Part shown: positions 16,996 to 25,685 of the stretch, one piece after another | Numbering within the stretch: the first letter of the stretch is position 1 | Layout: the number at the start of each line of letters is the position of its first letter | Source of the DNA: UBA8106 sp964569695 | GTDB lineage: Bacteria; Acidobacteriota; Vicinamibacteria; Vicinamibacterales; UBA823 | DNA length: 64,000 nt | Reading direction: 5' to 3' | Assembly: GCA_964569695.1 (NCBI GenBank) | Contig: CAZMUA010000004.1 | Location: forward strand, 62,001 to 126,000 | Notes under the pieces: generated by a model | Told to the model about the DNA's origin: nothing | What the model saw: only the letters and a program-made list of their open reading frames with translations | Databases searched by the model: none | Translations under genes and position numbers: made by a program

Positions 16996-17304
16996 ATGTG
17001 GGTGTTACGTGAAGAGAGCGCTGATAAAGCGGGCCAGTCTCTGACTTTTCGCATCATGCCAGACAGCATGAAAACTATCGGCCGGATGCGCAATGCAGAT
17101 TTTGTAATTGAACAGACGCTTGTGTCCCGCATCCACTGTCGACTTACCAATCAAGACGGGCACTTAGAAGTCGAGGATCTCGACAGTGCTAACGGTACTT
17201 ATGTCAACAACCAGAAGATTCAACGTGCACGACTAGCTGCCGGTGACAAACTCCGTATCGGTCATGTTGAACTCGTCGTGTCGAACGAGCCGGTCCCAGA
17301 CTAA
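16996..17304 (+). CDS. FHA-domain protein
   Basis: This 102-residue protein is essentially one forkhead-associated domain, which binds phosphothreonine peptides. IGRMRNADFVIEQTLVSRIHC contains the GR and S-RIH phosphate-binding residues, and DLDSANGTYVN contains the conserved NG. The start is 3 nt after the pntB stop, so it is almost certainly co-transcribed with the transhydrogenase genes. That hints at regulation by a Ser/Thr kinase elsewhere, but this is inference. No kinase gene is in the window. Confidence 0.85.
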   Translation: MWVLREESADKAGQSLTFRIMPDSMKTIGRMRNADFVIEQTLVSRIHCRLTNQDGHLEVEDLDSANGTYVNNQKIQRARLAAGDKLRIGHVELVVSNEPVPD

Positions 17305-17354
17305 CAACCTCTACTGCACGTTCACCCACCAATAGAAATCGTCACGTATAGGAT

Positions 17355-17993
17355 TTAGGTTAAAAAAGGATTTGTTTGACGTTCGTGGCCTATCGTAGTC
17401 TTCGGACCGTGTCCTGGATAAACCTCAACTTCGTCTTCGAAAGCAAACAGCACTTCTTTAATCGAGTTAATGAGTGTCGTGTGGTCACCACCTGGGAGAT
17501 CAGTGCGCCCAATCGAACCTGCAAAAAGCGTATCCCCCACAAACAGCATGCAGTCGGGCGTGTCCGTCTTTCCGACTTGAAGACACACGCCTCCCGGACA
17601 ATGTCCAGGTGTATGGTGAACGACTACTTCGTACTCACCGAAACATAGTGACTCAGGAGAGCCGTAGAAACGATCGACGGGTGGTAGCTCATCCACATGC
17701 AAACCAAAGAGAGCACCATGCTGTACAGCATCTTTATAAAGAAAATGATCATCGGAATGCAACAAGATCGGTGCCCCTAAAGCGTTCTTCGCTTTGGCTA
17801 CACCAGTTATATGGTCGACATGGGCATGCGTCAGCAAGATGTATCTAATCGTTAGGTGCTCTCGTTCAACCACAGTTAACAAATCGCTAACTTCGTCACC
17901 CGGATCGATGACAACACCTTCCAGACTCTTTTCGCAGCCAAGAACAAACCCGTTCTTAAAGAAGGGTTCGACAGCATAAGATTTAAGAAACAT
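17355..17993 (-). CDS. MBL-fold metallohydrolase, glyoxalase II-like
   Basis: This 212-residue cytoplasmic MBL protein has the metal motif THAHVDH, then HTPGHCPGG, VGDTLFAGSIGRTDLPGG and a terminal YPGHGPKTTIGHE. The SIGRTDLPGG block is typical of the hydroxyacylglutathione hydrolase-like / YcbL group rather than beta-lactamases. Likely substrates are small thioesters of glutathione or another thiol. It stands alone between convergent and divergent neighbours. Confidence 0.87.
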   Translation of the reverse strand: MFLKSYAVEPFFKNGFVLGCEKSLEGVVIDPGDEVSDLLTVVEREHLTIRYILLTHAHVDHITGVAKAKNALGAPILLHSDDHFLYKDAVQHGALFGLHVDELPPVDRFYGSPESLCFGEYEVVVHHTPGHCPGGVCLQVGKTDTPDCMLFVGDTLFAGSIGRTDLPGGDHTTLINSIKEVLFAFEDEVEVYPGHGPKTTIGHERQTNPFLT

Positions 17994-18042
17994 GCAGATC
18001 TCCTCACAAGAGGTGGTACAAGTATAAAATGCTTACATAGTC

Positions 18043-19011
18043 ATGTCGATCACGCACAAGGATGTCATCACCGCTCATGCACGCATAGCGGATTACGTTA
18101 GGCGAACACCGCTAGCGCCTTCATCCTGGCTGTCCGAGATTAGTGGCAGCAACATTCAACTAAAACTCGAATCCCTGCAAATTACAAATTCCTTTAAGTT
18201 GCGGGGAGCAGTAAATGCAATCAGCGCACTCGTTGAGCGTTCGGCGAATGCCGTCCCACATGTCGTTACAGCTTCTGCCGGAAATCATGGTCGCGCCATG
18301 GCGTGGGCTGCCGAACAGCTTGAAACGCGCTTGACTGTTTTTACTTCAAAGAATGCTCCACGAACCAAACGAGATGCGATTCGGTATCACGGCGCCGACC
18401 TACGCGACTCTGCCATCGACTACGATGAAGCCGAGCGACAAGCAAAAGCGTTCGCCTTAGAAACACCGGCAACGTTTATTTCAGCCTATAACGATCACGA
18501 TGTTATCGCAGGAGCTGGCACAATAGGACTTGAGATTCTCCAAGAATCTCCCAACACAGATCTTCTAGTGGTACCAGTCGGCGGAGGCGGACTTTTGAGT
18601 GGTATCGCCATCGCGGTCAAAACCGCCGCACCGCAAACCACCATCATTGGTGTGGAGGTTAACGCCTCGCAAGCATTCCAAAAAAGTCTCGCTGCAGGTC
18701 GTATTACTCGGGTCGACGTCGGTGACACGATCGCTGATGGATTAACGGGCAATCTTGACCCTCAGTCCATTACGTTTGATATCGTTAAGGAACTTGTTGA
18801 CGACATGATAGTCGTCGATGAAACTGCGGTGCGCAACGCAATCCGCGGCTTAGCTGCTAACGAAAAACTCATAGTTGAGGGAGCCGGTGCAGCAGCAGTT
18901 GCCGCTGTACTCAATGGTGCCGTAAAGGCTTCTGGACGTAACATCGTTCCTGTCGTGTCGGGTGCAAACATTGATTTTGAGCGTCTAATAGAAGTCTTAC
19001 CTTCGACGTAA
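18043..19011 (+). CDS. threonine ammonia-lyase / serine racemase-type PLP enzyme
   Basis: This 322-residue fold-type II PLP enzyme has SLQITNSFKLRGAVNAI with the Schiff-base Lys, TASAGNHGRAMAWAAEQ (cofactor-phosphate loop region) and PVGGGGLLSGIA (Gly-rich phosphate loop). There is no C-terminal ACT regulatory domain, so it is a catabolic-type or non-allosteric enzyme. It would deaminate threonine to 2-oxobutanoate or serine to pyruvate, or racemise serine; sequence alone does not separate these. It is a single gene. Confidence 0.87.
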   Translation: MSITHKDVITAHARIADYVRRTPLAPSSWLSEISGSNIQLKLESLQITNSFKLRGAVNAISALVERSANAVPHVVTASAGNHGRAMAWAAEQLETRLTVFTSKNAPRTKRDAIRYHGADLRDSAIDYDEAERQAKAFALETPATFISAYNDHDVIAGAGTIGLEILQESPNTDLLVVPVGGGGLLSGIAIAVKTAAPQTTIIGVEVNASQAFQKSLAAGRITRVDVGDTIADGLTGNLDPQSITFDIVKELVDDMIVVDETAVRNAIRGLAANEKLIVEGAGAAAVAAVLNGAVKASGRNIVPVVSGANIDFERLIEVLPST

Positions 19012-19060
19012 GACGCACGTTAAACGCGTAACCAATGTGTGAGATAACAGTTCAGTGCAA

Positions 19061-19789
19061 CTATTTTTTTTTCGGCTTGGAAGGTCTCACCTCTACGCGG
19101 CTAACTAGAGAACGTTGGTTCAGAGACAGCACATCCAGTACTACCTGGGCGACATCGTCTGCTGCTATTTTCCAGTCAGCACCCTCCTGAGACTTACCAT
19201 CATTAAACGATGTCGCGACCGAGCCCGGCATGATGTAATTGACCCGAATATCTTCATGTCGAACTTCCTGCATAAGCACCTCACTGAAAGCATTTAGGGC
19301 AGCTTTTGATGCGCAGTACGCGCCGCCGCCAGGAAACGAGTTTTTTCCCGCGAGACTACTTATATTGATCAACCAACCTCCATTACGTTGTCGCAGATAT
19401 GGGATCGCTTCTCGACAACAATAGAAAACTGCGTTCAAGTTCGTTTCAATGATTGCATGCCACTGGTCAAGGGTAAGGTCAGCCACTTTGGCAAAGGCTC
19501 CTATCCCCGCGTTGTTAATAAGAATATCTACTGCGCCGAACTGTTTTACAGTGCGGTCGAAGAGCGTCTTAACTTGCATCGGGTCGCGAACATCTGCCCT
19601 GACAGGGCAAAGACGTCCATTATCGTTTGATAGTTGCTGAGCAGCATGTTCTAAACGCATTGCGTCGCGTCCGCTGATAGTCACATTGGCGCCACAAGCA
19701 AGCAGCCGTTTCGCAATAGCCAAGCCAATTCCACTTGAACCACCAGTGACAATGGCAACTTTGCCTTCGAGTTGAGGTATGTTAGTCAT
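19061..19789 (-). CDS. SDR family oxidoreductase
   Basis: This is a classical short-chain dehydrogenase of 242 residues. TGGSSGIGLAIAKRL binds the cofactor, NNAGIGAF is the second motif, INISSLAG holds the catalytic Ser, and YCASKAAL the Tyr and Lys. SGRDA at the end of beta-2 has an Arg, consistent with NADP use. The substrate is unknown. The C-terminus is unusually basic (RPSKPKKK). ATG 19789 (MTNIPQLEGKVAIV) is preferred over a start 18 codons upstream. It diverges from the malate-dehydrogenase-like gene. Confidence 0.87.
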   Translation of the reverse strand: MTNIPQLEGKVAIVTGGSSGIGLAIAKRLLACGANVTISGRDAMRLEHAAQQLSNDNGRLCPVRADVRDPMQVKTLFDRTVKQFGAVDILINNAGIGAFAKVADLTLDQWHAIIETNLNAVFYCCREAIPYLRQRNGGWLINISSLAGKNSFPGGGAYCASKAALNAFSEVLMQEVRHEDIRVNYIMPGSVATSFNDGKSQEGADWKIAADDVAQVVLDVLSLNQRSLVSRVEVRPSKPKKK

Positions 19790-19870
19790 GTTATTAGAAT
19801 AACGTGTCCTGTAAGGTTTTTGGCAGAACAGATCCAGTATCATCCGGCCTAGATATCTGTAACCAATCGC

Positions 19871-20719
19871 ATGTCAACAATAGCAATTATCGGAGCTGGT
19901 GAGTTGGGCAGCACGTTAGCTTTCACGCTTGCACGGCGAAACCAAATCGATACAATCAAGTTGATTGATTCGAGCGAAGGAATCGCTGCTGGGCAGGCGC
20001 TCGATATCAGTCAAGCTGGTCCAATTGAAGGGTTCCGCACGACCGTCAAAGCTGCTGGTAATTTGGCGGAAGTAGTCGGTGCAGACGTTATGGTTTTGAC
20101 CCACCCAGTCAAATCATCAGAAGAACAGGTGACCTGTGACGAGGAGTTGGCAACTGTATGCCAGCTTGTGAAATACAACCCGCATGCGACGATCGTTTGT
20201 GCCGAAGCTGATCATAGAATTTTGATTGCACGAGGCCTCAACGAAGCAGGCCTCGCACGCAATAAACTGCTTGGGTCTGCTCCCGGGGCTCTCGTTTCGG
20301 CGCTCCGTGTCATCACAGCGGCGGAAGCTGGATGCTCTCCAAGCAACGTAAGCCTCTCAATTCATGGCGTGCCACCGGAACACGTAGTGGTGGCCTGGAG
20401 TGCTGCAACCATTGACGGTCGCCCGATAGAAAACGTATTCAACCCGCCAGCCTTAGTCCGTGTACGTGCACGTATAGCCGATCTTTGGCCACCAGGACCG
20501 TATGCATTAGCTTCTGCAGGAAGTTTAGTCTGCGAAGCAATCGCCACTGATTGTTGCAAGCTCGCACTCACATGCTTTGCTGCCGCAGACAAGACAGGTC
20601 AAGCTGGTGTTGTCATCGCTGCGGTCCGTTTGGGGCAAAGCGGTATCCGCGAGATAGTGGAACCAGCGCTTTCACCTATCGAGCAAGTCCAACTGGAAAC
20701 TGCCTTGAACGAAACGTAG
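19871..20719 (+). CDS. divergent malate/lactate dehydrogenase-like protein
   Basis: This 282-residue protein has a good Rossmann start (IAIIGAGELGSTLAFTLA, then LID) like LDH/MDH. The substrate loop, which in true enzymes carries two Arg (RKPGMSR-like), reads LTHPVKSSEEQVTCDE and has none. The DSARFR-like block is replaced by LVSALRVITA, losing the Asp of the His-Asp pair. A His that may be the catalytic one remains in SIHGVPPEH. It probably binds NAD but does not oxidise malate in the usual way. It may be a paralogue with a new substrate, or a pseudo-enzyme. Confidence 0.65.
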   Translation: MSTIAIIGAGELGSTLAFTLARRNQIDTIKLIDSSEGIAAGQALDISQAGPIEGFRTTVKAAGNLAEVVGADVMVLTHPVKSSEEQVTCDEELATVCQLVKYNPHATIVCAEADHRILIARGLNEAGLARNKLLGSAPGALVSALRVITAAEAGCSPSNVSLSIHGVPPEHVVVAWSAATIDGRPIENVFNPPALVRVRARIADLWPPGPYALASAGSLVCEAIATDCCKLALTCFAAADKTGQAGVVIAAVRLGQSGIREIVEPALSPIEQVQLETALNET

Positions 20720-20795
20720 CGGATACCATTACTCCTTAAATTACACCTTAAGGGAAGCTAGGCTTGACCAGAATACAACTCTCATGCAGTAGCAG

Positions 20796-21482
20796 CTAGA
20801 TAACTGAGCGGTCGAAAACAGCAGAAAAATGTTCCGTTAGAGCCTGCTCAACCTCGGTTACGGAAACCATGCGTCCAAGTAATGCCGACAAGGAAGTCGC
20901 TGGACGATCTTTGATGCCACATGGCACGATTAAATTGAAATACTCAAGATCTGTCATAACGTTGAAGGCAAACCCATGACTGGTAATCCATCTTGAGATC
21001 CGAACTCCTATAGCTCCTAGTTTCGCATTGTCGACCCACACACCAGTAAGACCACTAACTCGTTCGGCTGTAACCCCAAAGGTTCCAGCTGTCCGAATCA
21101 TAACTTCCTCAAGATCTCGCATGTATCGACGCACGTCGCATCGGTCTGGCCGAAGGTCAACGATTGGGTACCCGACTAACTGCCCTGGCCCATGATAAGT
21201 AACATCGCCTCCTCGGCCGACTTCGACCACTTCTATACCCTTTGCCCGCAAGGCAGCCGAGTCCGCCACAATATTTTCGTGATTGTGACGAGCACCAGCA
21301 CCAACCGTAAGCACATGAGGATGCTGCAAAAGAAGAAGCAAGTCTGGAACTTCTCCAGCACGGCGAGCTTTCACGAACTGTTGCTGCAAAAGAAGCGCGT
21401 CGTTGTACGAAACACAACCAAGTCGACGCACCTCGAGTGTCCCAGTTTTCTCTGCCAATACTGCATTCGGGCTCTTAGACAC
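20796..21482 (-). CDS. lipB: octanoyl-[ACP]:protein octanoyltransferase
   Basis: LipB moves the octanoyl chain from acyl carrier protein to the lipoyl domain of 2-oxoacid dehydrogenases or GcvH. GRGGDVTYHGPGQLVGYPI is the family signature, KLGAIGVRISRWITSHGFA carries the catalytic Lys, and VPCGI the acyl-accepting Cys. At 228 residues it is complete. It lies 83 nt downstream of lpd on the same strand, a sensible pairing because Lpd works on lipoyl proteins. LipA is not in the window. Confidence 0.95.
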   Translation of the reverse strand: MSKSPNAVLAEKTGTLEVRRLGCVSYNDALLLQQQFVKARRAGEVPDLLLLLQHPHVLTVGAGARHNHENIVADSAALRAKGIEVVEVGRGGDVTYHGPGQLVGYPIVDLRPDRCDVRRYMRDLEEVMIRTAGTFGVTAERVSGLTGVWVDNAKLGAIGVRISRWITSHGFAFNVMTDLEYFNLIVPCGIKDRPATSLSALLGRMVSVTEVEQALTEHFSAVFDRSVI

Positions 21483-21565
21483 TTAACTCACCCTTCTGCG
21501 GCATCACTATATTGACCCGAATACTCAAATCTCAATCGTTAATACAGGTAACTAAGTTGATGCTA

Positions 21566-22984
21566 CTAAGCATGAATTGCGTCGCCGTGGGTCGCGTGTG
21601 CTGCTTCAGCAATTGCTTCTGATAACGTTGGATGCGCGTGAATTGTACGGCCAAGGTCTAAGCTCGTACACTCCATACGTAGCGCCAGTGCTGCCTCTGC
21701 AATTAGTTCAGTGGCACGGGGGCCGATCAGGTGGAGGCCTAAAATCTTATCGTCTTGCTCGTTCGACACAATCTTCACAAACCCATCTGTATCACCCGAG
21801 ATCTTGGCTCGCCCTAACACTCCGAATGGGAAGGTGCCAATCCGAACACGGTAACCACGTTGGATGGCCGCTTCTTCTGTTAACCCTACGCTACCGATTT
21901 CTGGATCGCAATATACACAAGACGGTACGTGACCGTAGTTCAAGGGAGTGACCTTGCGACCAGCAATCCGTTCCGCCACTAAGATACCCTCCGCTGATGA
22001 CAGATGCGCCAGTTGCGGATGGCCAGGCCAGCCGAGAGTGATCACATCTCCCACAGCAGACACGCCCTTCACGGATGTTCGGTACAATTCGTCTACACGA
22101 ATGAAACCGTGATCAAGCTTTAGATCGACATCATCGGCTACCAGGTTATTCGTTACAGGGCCACGACCGGTTGCCACAAGTAAGTAAGCAGCCTCAAAGT
22201 GGTCAACCTGCCCCTTTGGTCCAGCAGCTTCCACTCTAACGTGGTCAGCCTCAGATATAGCTGCTGTCACCTTGGTATCAGTAAGTATGCGAATACCCTG
22301 CTTACGAAACGATCGCTCTAATTCCTTTGAGACCGCTAGGTCTTCGAGTGGCACGAGTCGATCCATAACCTCAATTAATGTCACGTCGACTCCAAACCGT
22401 CGAAAGATTGAAGCGAATTCCACACCGACAGCCCCACTACCAAGAATAATCATTGATGATGGCGCATGATCGAGCATCATCGCTTGATCACTGGTGATAA
22501 TTCGCTGGTGATCAATCTCAATGCCAGGAACCGTACGTGGAGTTGAACCCGTGGCAAGCACAATTTCACGAGCAGAGACGGTCTTAGATTGCCCGTTGTC
22601 ATTTACCTCCAATCGACCTGGCGCGAGAAGTCGACCATAACCTCGAATCCACTCGATCTTGTTCTTCTTGAACAAGAATTCAAGCCCTTTACTTAAATTC
22701 TTGATAATTTGGTTTTTCCTCGCCTGAACCTGTTTCATGTCGATGCTGACGGCCGCCTCTCCCAATGTAATACCCCATGTCTTAGCGTCCTGCACAATCT
22801 TAAAGGCATGAGCATGCTCGAGAAGCGCTTTGGTAGGAATGCATCCTCGATGCAAACATGTGCCACCTAAAGCGACATGTTGCTCAACGACAGCAGTCCG
22901 CTGGCCCAGTTGTGCGGCCCGAATGGCCGCAACATAACCGCCAGTTCCGGCCCCGACGATCACAACATCATATTCAGACGTCAC
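21566..22984 (-). CDS. lpd: dihydrolipoamide dehydrogenase
   Basis: This E3 flavoenzyme of 472 residues reoxidises dihydrolipoyl groups and passes electrons to NAD. GAGTGGYVAAIRAAQLG binds FAD and GGTCLHRGCIPTKALL has the redox disulfide. GSGAVGVEFASIF binds NAD, and HAHPTLSEA near the C-terminus holds the catalytic His and a following Glu. No E1 or E2 gene is adjacent, so it is probably shared by several complexes. It is upstream of lipB in the same transcription direction. Confidence 0.95.
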   Translation of the reverse strand: MTSEYDVVIVGAGTGGYVAAIRAAQLGQRTAVVEQHVALGGTCLHRGCIPTKALLEHAHAFKIVQDAKTWGITLGEAAVSIDMKQVQARKNQIIKNLSKGLEFLFKKNKIEWIRGYGRLLAPGRLEVNDNGQSKTVSAREIVLATGSTPRTVPGIEIDHQRIITSDQAMMLDHAPSSMIILGSGAVGVEFASIFRRFGVDVTLIEVMDRLVPLEDLAVSKELERSFRKQGIRILTDTKVTAAISEADHVRVEAAGPKGQVDHFEAAYLLVATGRGPVTNNLVADDVDLKLDHGFIRVDELYRTSVKGVSAVGDVITLGWPGHPQLAHLSSAEGILVAERIAGRKVTPLNYGHVPSCVYCDPEIGSVGLTEEAAIQRGYRVRIGTFPFGVLGRAKISGDTDGFVKIVSNEQDDKILGLHLIGPRATELIAEAALALRMECTSLDLGRTIHAHPTLSEAIAEAAHATHGDAIHA

Positions 22985-23376
22985 ACAGAATCCTCACCAG
23001 AAAATCGGAAATACAGTTTTAATTGTAATGGCACGATTAGACTGGAACGTGTTGGTGGTTAGATAATCCGACGTTTAGTCCCTTGAAAATAACCAAGGCT
23101 AACCGACTGGATGCGAGAGCAAATGCGCTGGCTGCAGAGCAGGTAACTCGCAGCCAGACACACTCAACAACTCTTCGAAGGCCTGAACAAATGACTCGAA
23201 CTACAAGGCGAACAAATCAGGCTAGCGAATCCAGATGTCTTCCAATAAGAACCTCAAGGCGCCAGGCACTAGCCCCCCAGCCCACCGCCACCGGAAGTCA
23301 TTTTTTCCAGCCACGGCACAGACGCCTCAAGGCGTCTGTGCAGTGAAACTATCTGAAATAACGGTTTATCCCTAAT
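22985..23376. other. 392-bp gap between lpd and the HU gene
   Basis: I see no convincing protein in this gap. An 87-codon plus-strand frame (TTG at 23083) is rich in Arg, Thr and Ser and has no family look. The gap holds one strong hairpin at 23316-23341. The decamer CCTCAAGGCG occurs twice (23252-23261 and 23325-23334), the second copy covering the hairpin loop. A small RNA is possible, but I could match no known class (SRP RNA, tmRNA, RNase P or 6S) by eye. Confidence 0.5.
23316..23341 (-). terminator. strong 11-bp hairpin downstream of the HU gene
   Basis: GCACAGACGCC and GGCGTCTGTGC pair perfectly around a 4-nt loop (TCAA on the plus strand, TTGA on the minus). It ends 36 nt after the HU stop. 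In the minus direction it is followed by CGTGGCTGG and then As, not Ts, so it is not a textbook Rho-independent terminator. It could stop transcription with help, protect the HU mRNA 3' end, or belong to a small RNA. Confidence 0.5.
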
Positions 23377-23673
23377 TTACTTAGGTAGAACCGCGTCCTT
23401 CAACGCCTTGGCAATCCTCGCCTTAACAACGGTCTTCGCTGGAATCTGAATCGTTTCACCGGTAGCCGGATTACGACCCTGGCGAGCTTTACGATTCTGC
23501 TTAACAAATTTTCCCATTCCTGGCAGCACAAACTCACCCGAGCGCTTCAGTTCCTTCTCTGCCAAGTCGTTTAACTCGTCAAAAAACTCACGCGCTTGAG
23601 AACGTTTCATATCAAACTTCTCAGCAAAATGTGAGAACAGTTCAGACTTACTCATTCTCTTGCCCTCGGCCAT
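23377..23673 (-). CDS. HU/IHF-family DNA-binding protein
   Basis: This 98-residue nucleoid protein bends DNA and binds as a dimer. MSKSELFSHFAEKFDMKRSQA forms the helical dimer part, and FVLPGMGKFVKQNRKARQGRNP followed by GETIQIPAKTVVKARI is the beta-arm signature with the intercalating Pro in RNP. ATG 23673 is chosen because GGGAGG lies 6 nt before it on the minus strand. It diverges from queF. Confidence 0.92.
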   Translation of the reverse strand: MAEGKRMSKSELFSHFAEKFDMKRSQAREFFDELNDLAEKELKRSGEFVLPGMGKFVKQNRKARQGRNPATGETIQIPAKTVVKARIAKALKDAVLPK

Positions 23674-23849
23674 CAGCATCCTCCCTGACTTCAAGCGCGC
23701 CTGTTACATCCGGTGACCACCGCGCGCGCCGGCGGCAGTTGCGGAATCCATCAAAAACGCCCGTATGCTAGATCGCAGAAGTGCGTCTGTCAACAATACG
23801 CATCCGAGCTCTACATACGTTATCCCAAGACAATGATAAAATCTCTATC

Positions 23850-24212
23850 ATGCCGGATTCACCGATTGAGACCTTCCCCAACCCCAGGCCGGAGCGTGAT
23901 TATGAAATCGTGATCCGGTGCCCTGAGTTTACATCCGTCTGTCCAAAGACCGGACTTCCGGATTTCGGCGAAATTACTGTTACCTACAATCCTGACCAAC
24001 ACTGCATAGAACTGAAGGCGTTGAAATACTACCTCATCGAGTACCGGAACCGTGGAATTTTTTATGAAGCCGCCACTAACCAAATCTTGGACGATCTTGT
24101 GGCAGCCTGCCAGCCTCGCCGTATGGCTGTTATCGGTGAGTTCTCAGTCCGTGGGGGTCTGACCACGTCGGTAAGCGCGCAATATGTAGCCGAAGGCGAA
24201 CTGGACAGCTAG
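23850..24212 (+). CDS. queF: NADPH-dependent preQ0 reductase
   Basis: QueF reduces 7-cyano-7-deazaguanine to preQ1 in queuosine synthesis. This is the short, single-domain type (120 residues). TSVCPKTGLPDFG has the catalytic Cys that forms the thioimide and the Asp that donates a proton. The substrate/NADPH motif reads ELKALKYYLIEYRNRGIFYE, close to the ESKSLKLY consensus. ATG 23850 is chosen because an upstream start adds unrelated sequence. No preQ1 riboswitch was recognised upstream and no other queuosine gene is near. Confidence 0.95.
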   Translation: MPDSPIETFPNPRPERDYEIVIRCPEFTSVCPKTGLPDFGEITVTYNPDQHCIELKALKYYLIEYRNRGIFYEAATNQILDDLVAACQPRRMAVIGEFSVRGGLTTSVSAQYVAEGELDS

Positions 24213-24254
24213 CAACCGATATCCTGCGAACTGATAACCACCTTAAGCACACAC

Positions 24255-24551
24255 ATGGCAGATGCAGAAACCAGTCAGGAGCTGCCTCACCAAGTGCCAA
24301 TTGAAGGGACCTTGGATTTGCACATGTTTGCGCCAGGTGATATTCGCTCCGTCGTCAGAGAGTATCTAAAAGAGGCTCAAGCAGCGGGTTTTGTCGAGAT
24401 TCGTCTCATCCATGGTCGCGGCATTGGCGTACAACGAGGAATTGTCCAAGCCGAATTGGATCGTCACCCCTCCGTTAGATCCTTCCACGACGCCCCTGAA
24501 TCACATCTGGGTGCGACTGTCGTCATTTTGCACCCATCTGGTACAGAGTAG
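24255..24551 (+). CDS. Smr-domain protein
   Basis: This 98-residue protein is a stand-alone Smr domain, as in the C-terminus of MutS2. LDLHMFAPGDIRSVVREYL has the LDLH motif and EIRLIHGRGIGVQRGIV has the HGRG-type motif, both needed for nuclease activity in this family. Such small proteins act on DNA or RNA structures; the exact target is unknown. It follows queF by 42 nt, so the two are probably co-transcribed. Confidence 0.88.
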   Translation: MADAETSQELPHQVPIEGTLDLHMFAPGDIRSVVREYLKEAQAAGFVEIRLIHGRGIGVQRGIVQAELDRHPSVRSFHDAPESHLGATVVILHPSGTE

Positions 24552-24561
24552 CCTTCCAATC

Positions 24562-24858
24562 TCAAAACGCAAGCACTAGCGACGTTACGAGCATCGCAAA
24601 AACACCAGCCGTAATGGCAACAAACGGCCATTCGCCGGCTCGTAGGAATCGACTGAACGCCAATAAGGCTCGAAGGGCCGGCATTCCCACCACAATGAGC
24701 AACCCAGCGTGCAACAGGCCTGCACTCACCACGTTGAACAGTCCGAACATCCAAAACAAAAGACCGATCACTAGGGACGCCGTGGCCACACTCATGCCGT
24801 TCCGAAGAACCGCGCTAACAATGGTGTCAAAGCGATTTGTATCGTTAATCTTAGGCAT
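24562..24858 (-). CDS. DUF1634 membrane protein
   Basis: This 98-residue protein has three hydrophobic helices (near MSVATASLVIGLLFWMFG, AGLLHAGLLIVVGMPALRAL and FVAITAGVFAMLVTSLVLAF), the DUF1634 pattern. Its ATG overlaps the stop of the TSUP transporter gene by 4 nt (ATGA), so translation is coupled. DUF1634 genes commonly sit next to TSUP transporters and are thought to be small partners. Only this start gives a clean DUF1634 protein; a longer open frame upstream is the transporter read in another frame. Confidence 0.8.
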   Translation of the reverse strand: MPKINDTNRFDTIVSAVLRNGMSVATASLVIGLLFWMFGLFNVVSAGLLHAGLLIVVGMPALRALLAFSRFLRAGEWPFVAITAGVFAMLVTSLVLAF

Positions 24859-25676
24859 CACAGTCTTGCAAACAAGAACGCTGAAACCGCCAGTAATGTG
24901 AGTCCTAACAGAAACTTGAGCCACTTGGCTCGGCTCCAGGAACCCACCCAAAAACCTATTCGCGCACCAAAGAGAACTCCCAAGACGGCAGCTGCCGATA
25001 AATACACTACGATGTCGCCGGTTACGTAGTAGGCTGGAATCGCAGCAAACGCCGTGATACCAATGAGGAAAGCACTCGTTGCCGCCGCAACGCGCATCGG
25101 CACTCCGCACCAGACATTGAGAACTGGCACTGTAATAATTCCACCCCCAATACCAAGTACACTTGCTAGATTCCCTGCGATAAAAGACACCCCTAATCCA
25201 AGCCAGACACGTCGCACCCGATAGGTAACCACTCCACCGCTTTCTTGTTCAAAGAACCGACCCCCAAGGCGCCCAGGGTCCGCATTCGGATCGAGTGTAA
25301 CGTTACGCCGATCAAGCCTACTAAAAACAATGCTGGCACTGACAACGGAAACGATGGCGAACAACCTGAGCACTGTCTGCTCTGATATCACCATCGCAGT
25401 CAGACCACCTGTTAATACACCAACCGTGGAAGTAAGTTGAAGCAACATACCAAGTCGAAGATTCAGTAGACGCTGACTGGTTTCGTTCGCTGACGCCACG
25501 CTAGACGTAGCAATGACGGTCATCAAACTTATAGCAACAGCTGTCCTTACTGGAAGTTCAAGAGCAAGAATTAAGAAGGGCACGAGGAAGATCCCGCCGC
25601 TGATCCCCAACAACGAGCCGAGGCAGCCAGCCACAGCTCCGGTAACTGCAATGATGAGGATATTGAAATCGAACAA
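24858..25676 (-). CDS. TauE/SafE (TSUP) family membrane transporter
   Basis: This is a 272-residue inner-membrane protein with about eight helices in two repeats. GSLLGISGGIFLVPFLIL in the first half and SVLGIGGGIITVPVLNVWCGV in the second are the paired TSUP motifs. The family moves sulfur-containing anions such as sulfite, sulfoacetate or thiosulfate, or other organic acids. The substrate is undetermined. It is coupled to the DUF1634 gene and starts 9 nt after the PanE-like gene. Confidence 0.9.
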   Translation of the reverse strand: MFDFNILIIAVTGAVAGCLGSLLGISGGIFLVPFLILALELPVRTAVAISLMTVIATSSVASANETSQRLLNLRLGMLLQLTSTVGVLTGGLTAMVISEQTVLRLFAIVSVVSASIVFSRLDRRNVTLDPNADPGRLGGRFFEQESGGVVTYRVRRVWLGLGVSFIAGNLASVLGIGGGIITVPVLNVWCGVPMRVAAATSAFLIGITAFAAIPAYYVTGDIVVYLSAAAVLGVLFGARIGFWVGSWSRAKWLKFLLGLTLLAVSAFLFARL

Positions 25677-25685
25677 GACGTTACC

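Noticed and set aside
23083..23346. An 87-codon plus-strand frame between lpd and the HU gene
   Set aside because: It has a TTG start, no ribosome site, an Arg/Thr/Ser-rich makeup and no family look. It also covers the strong hairpin.
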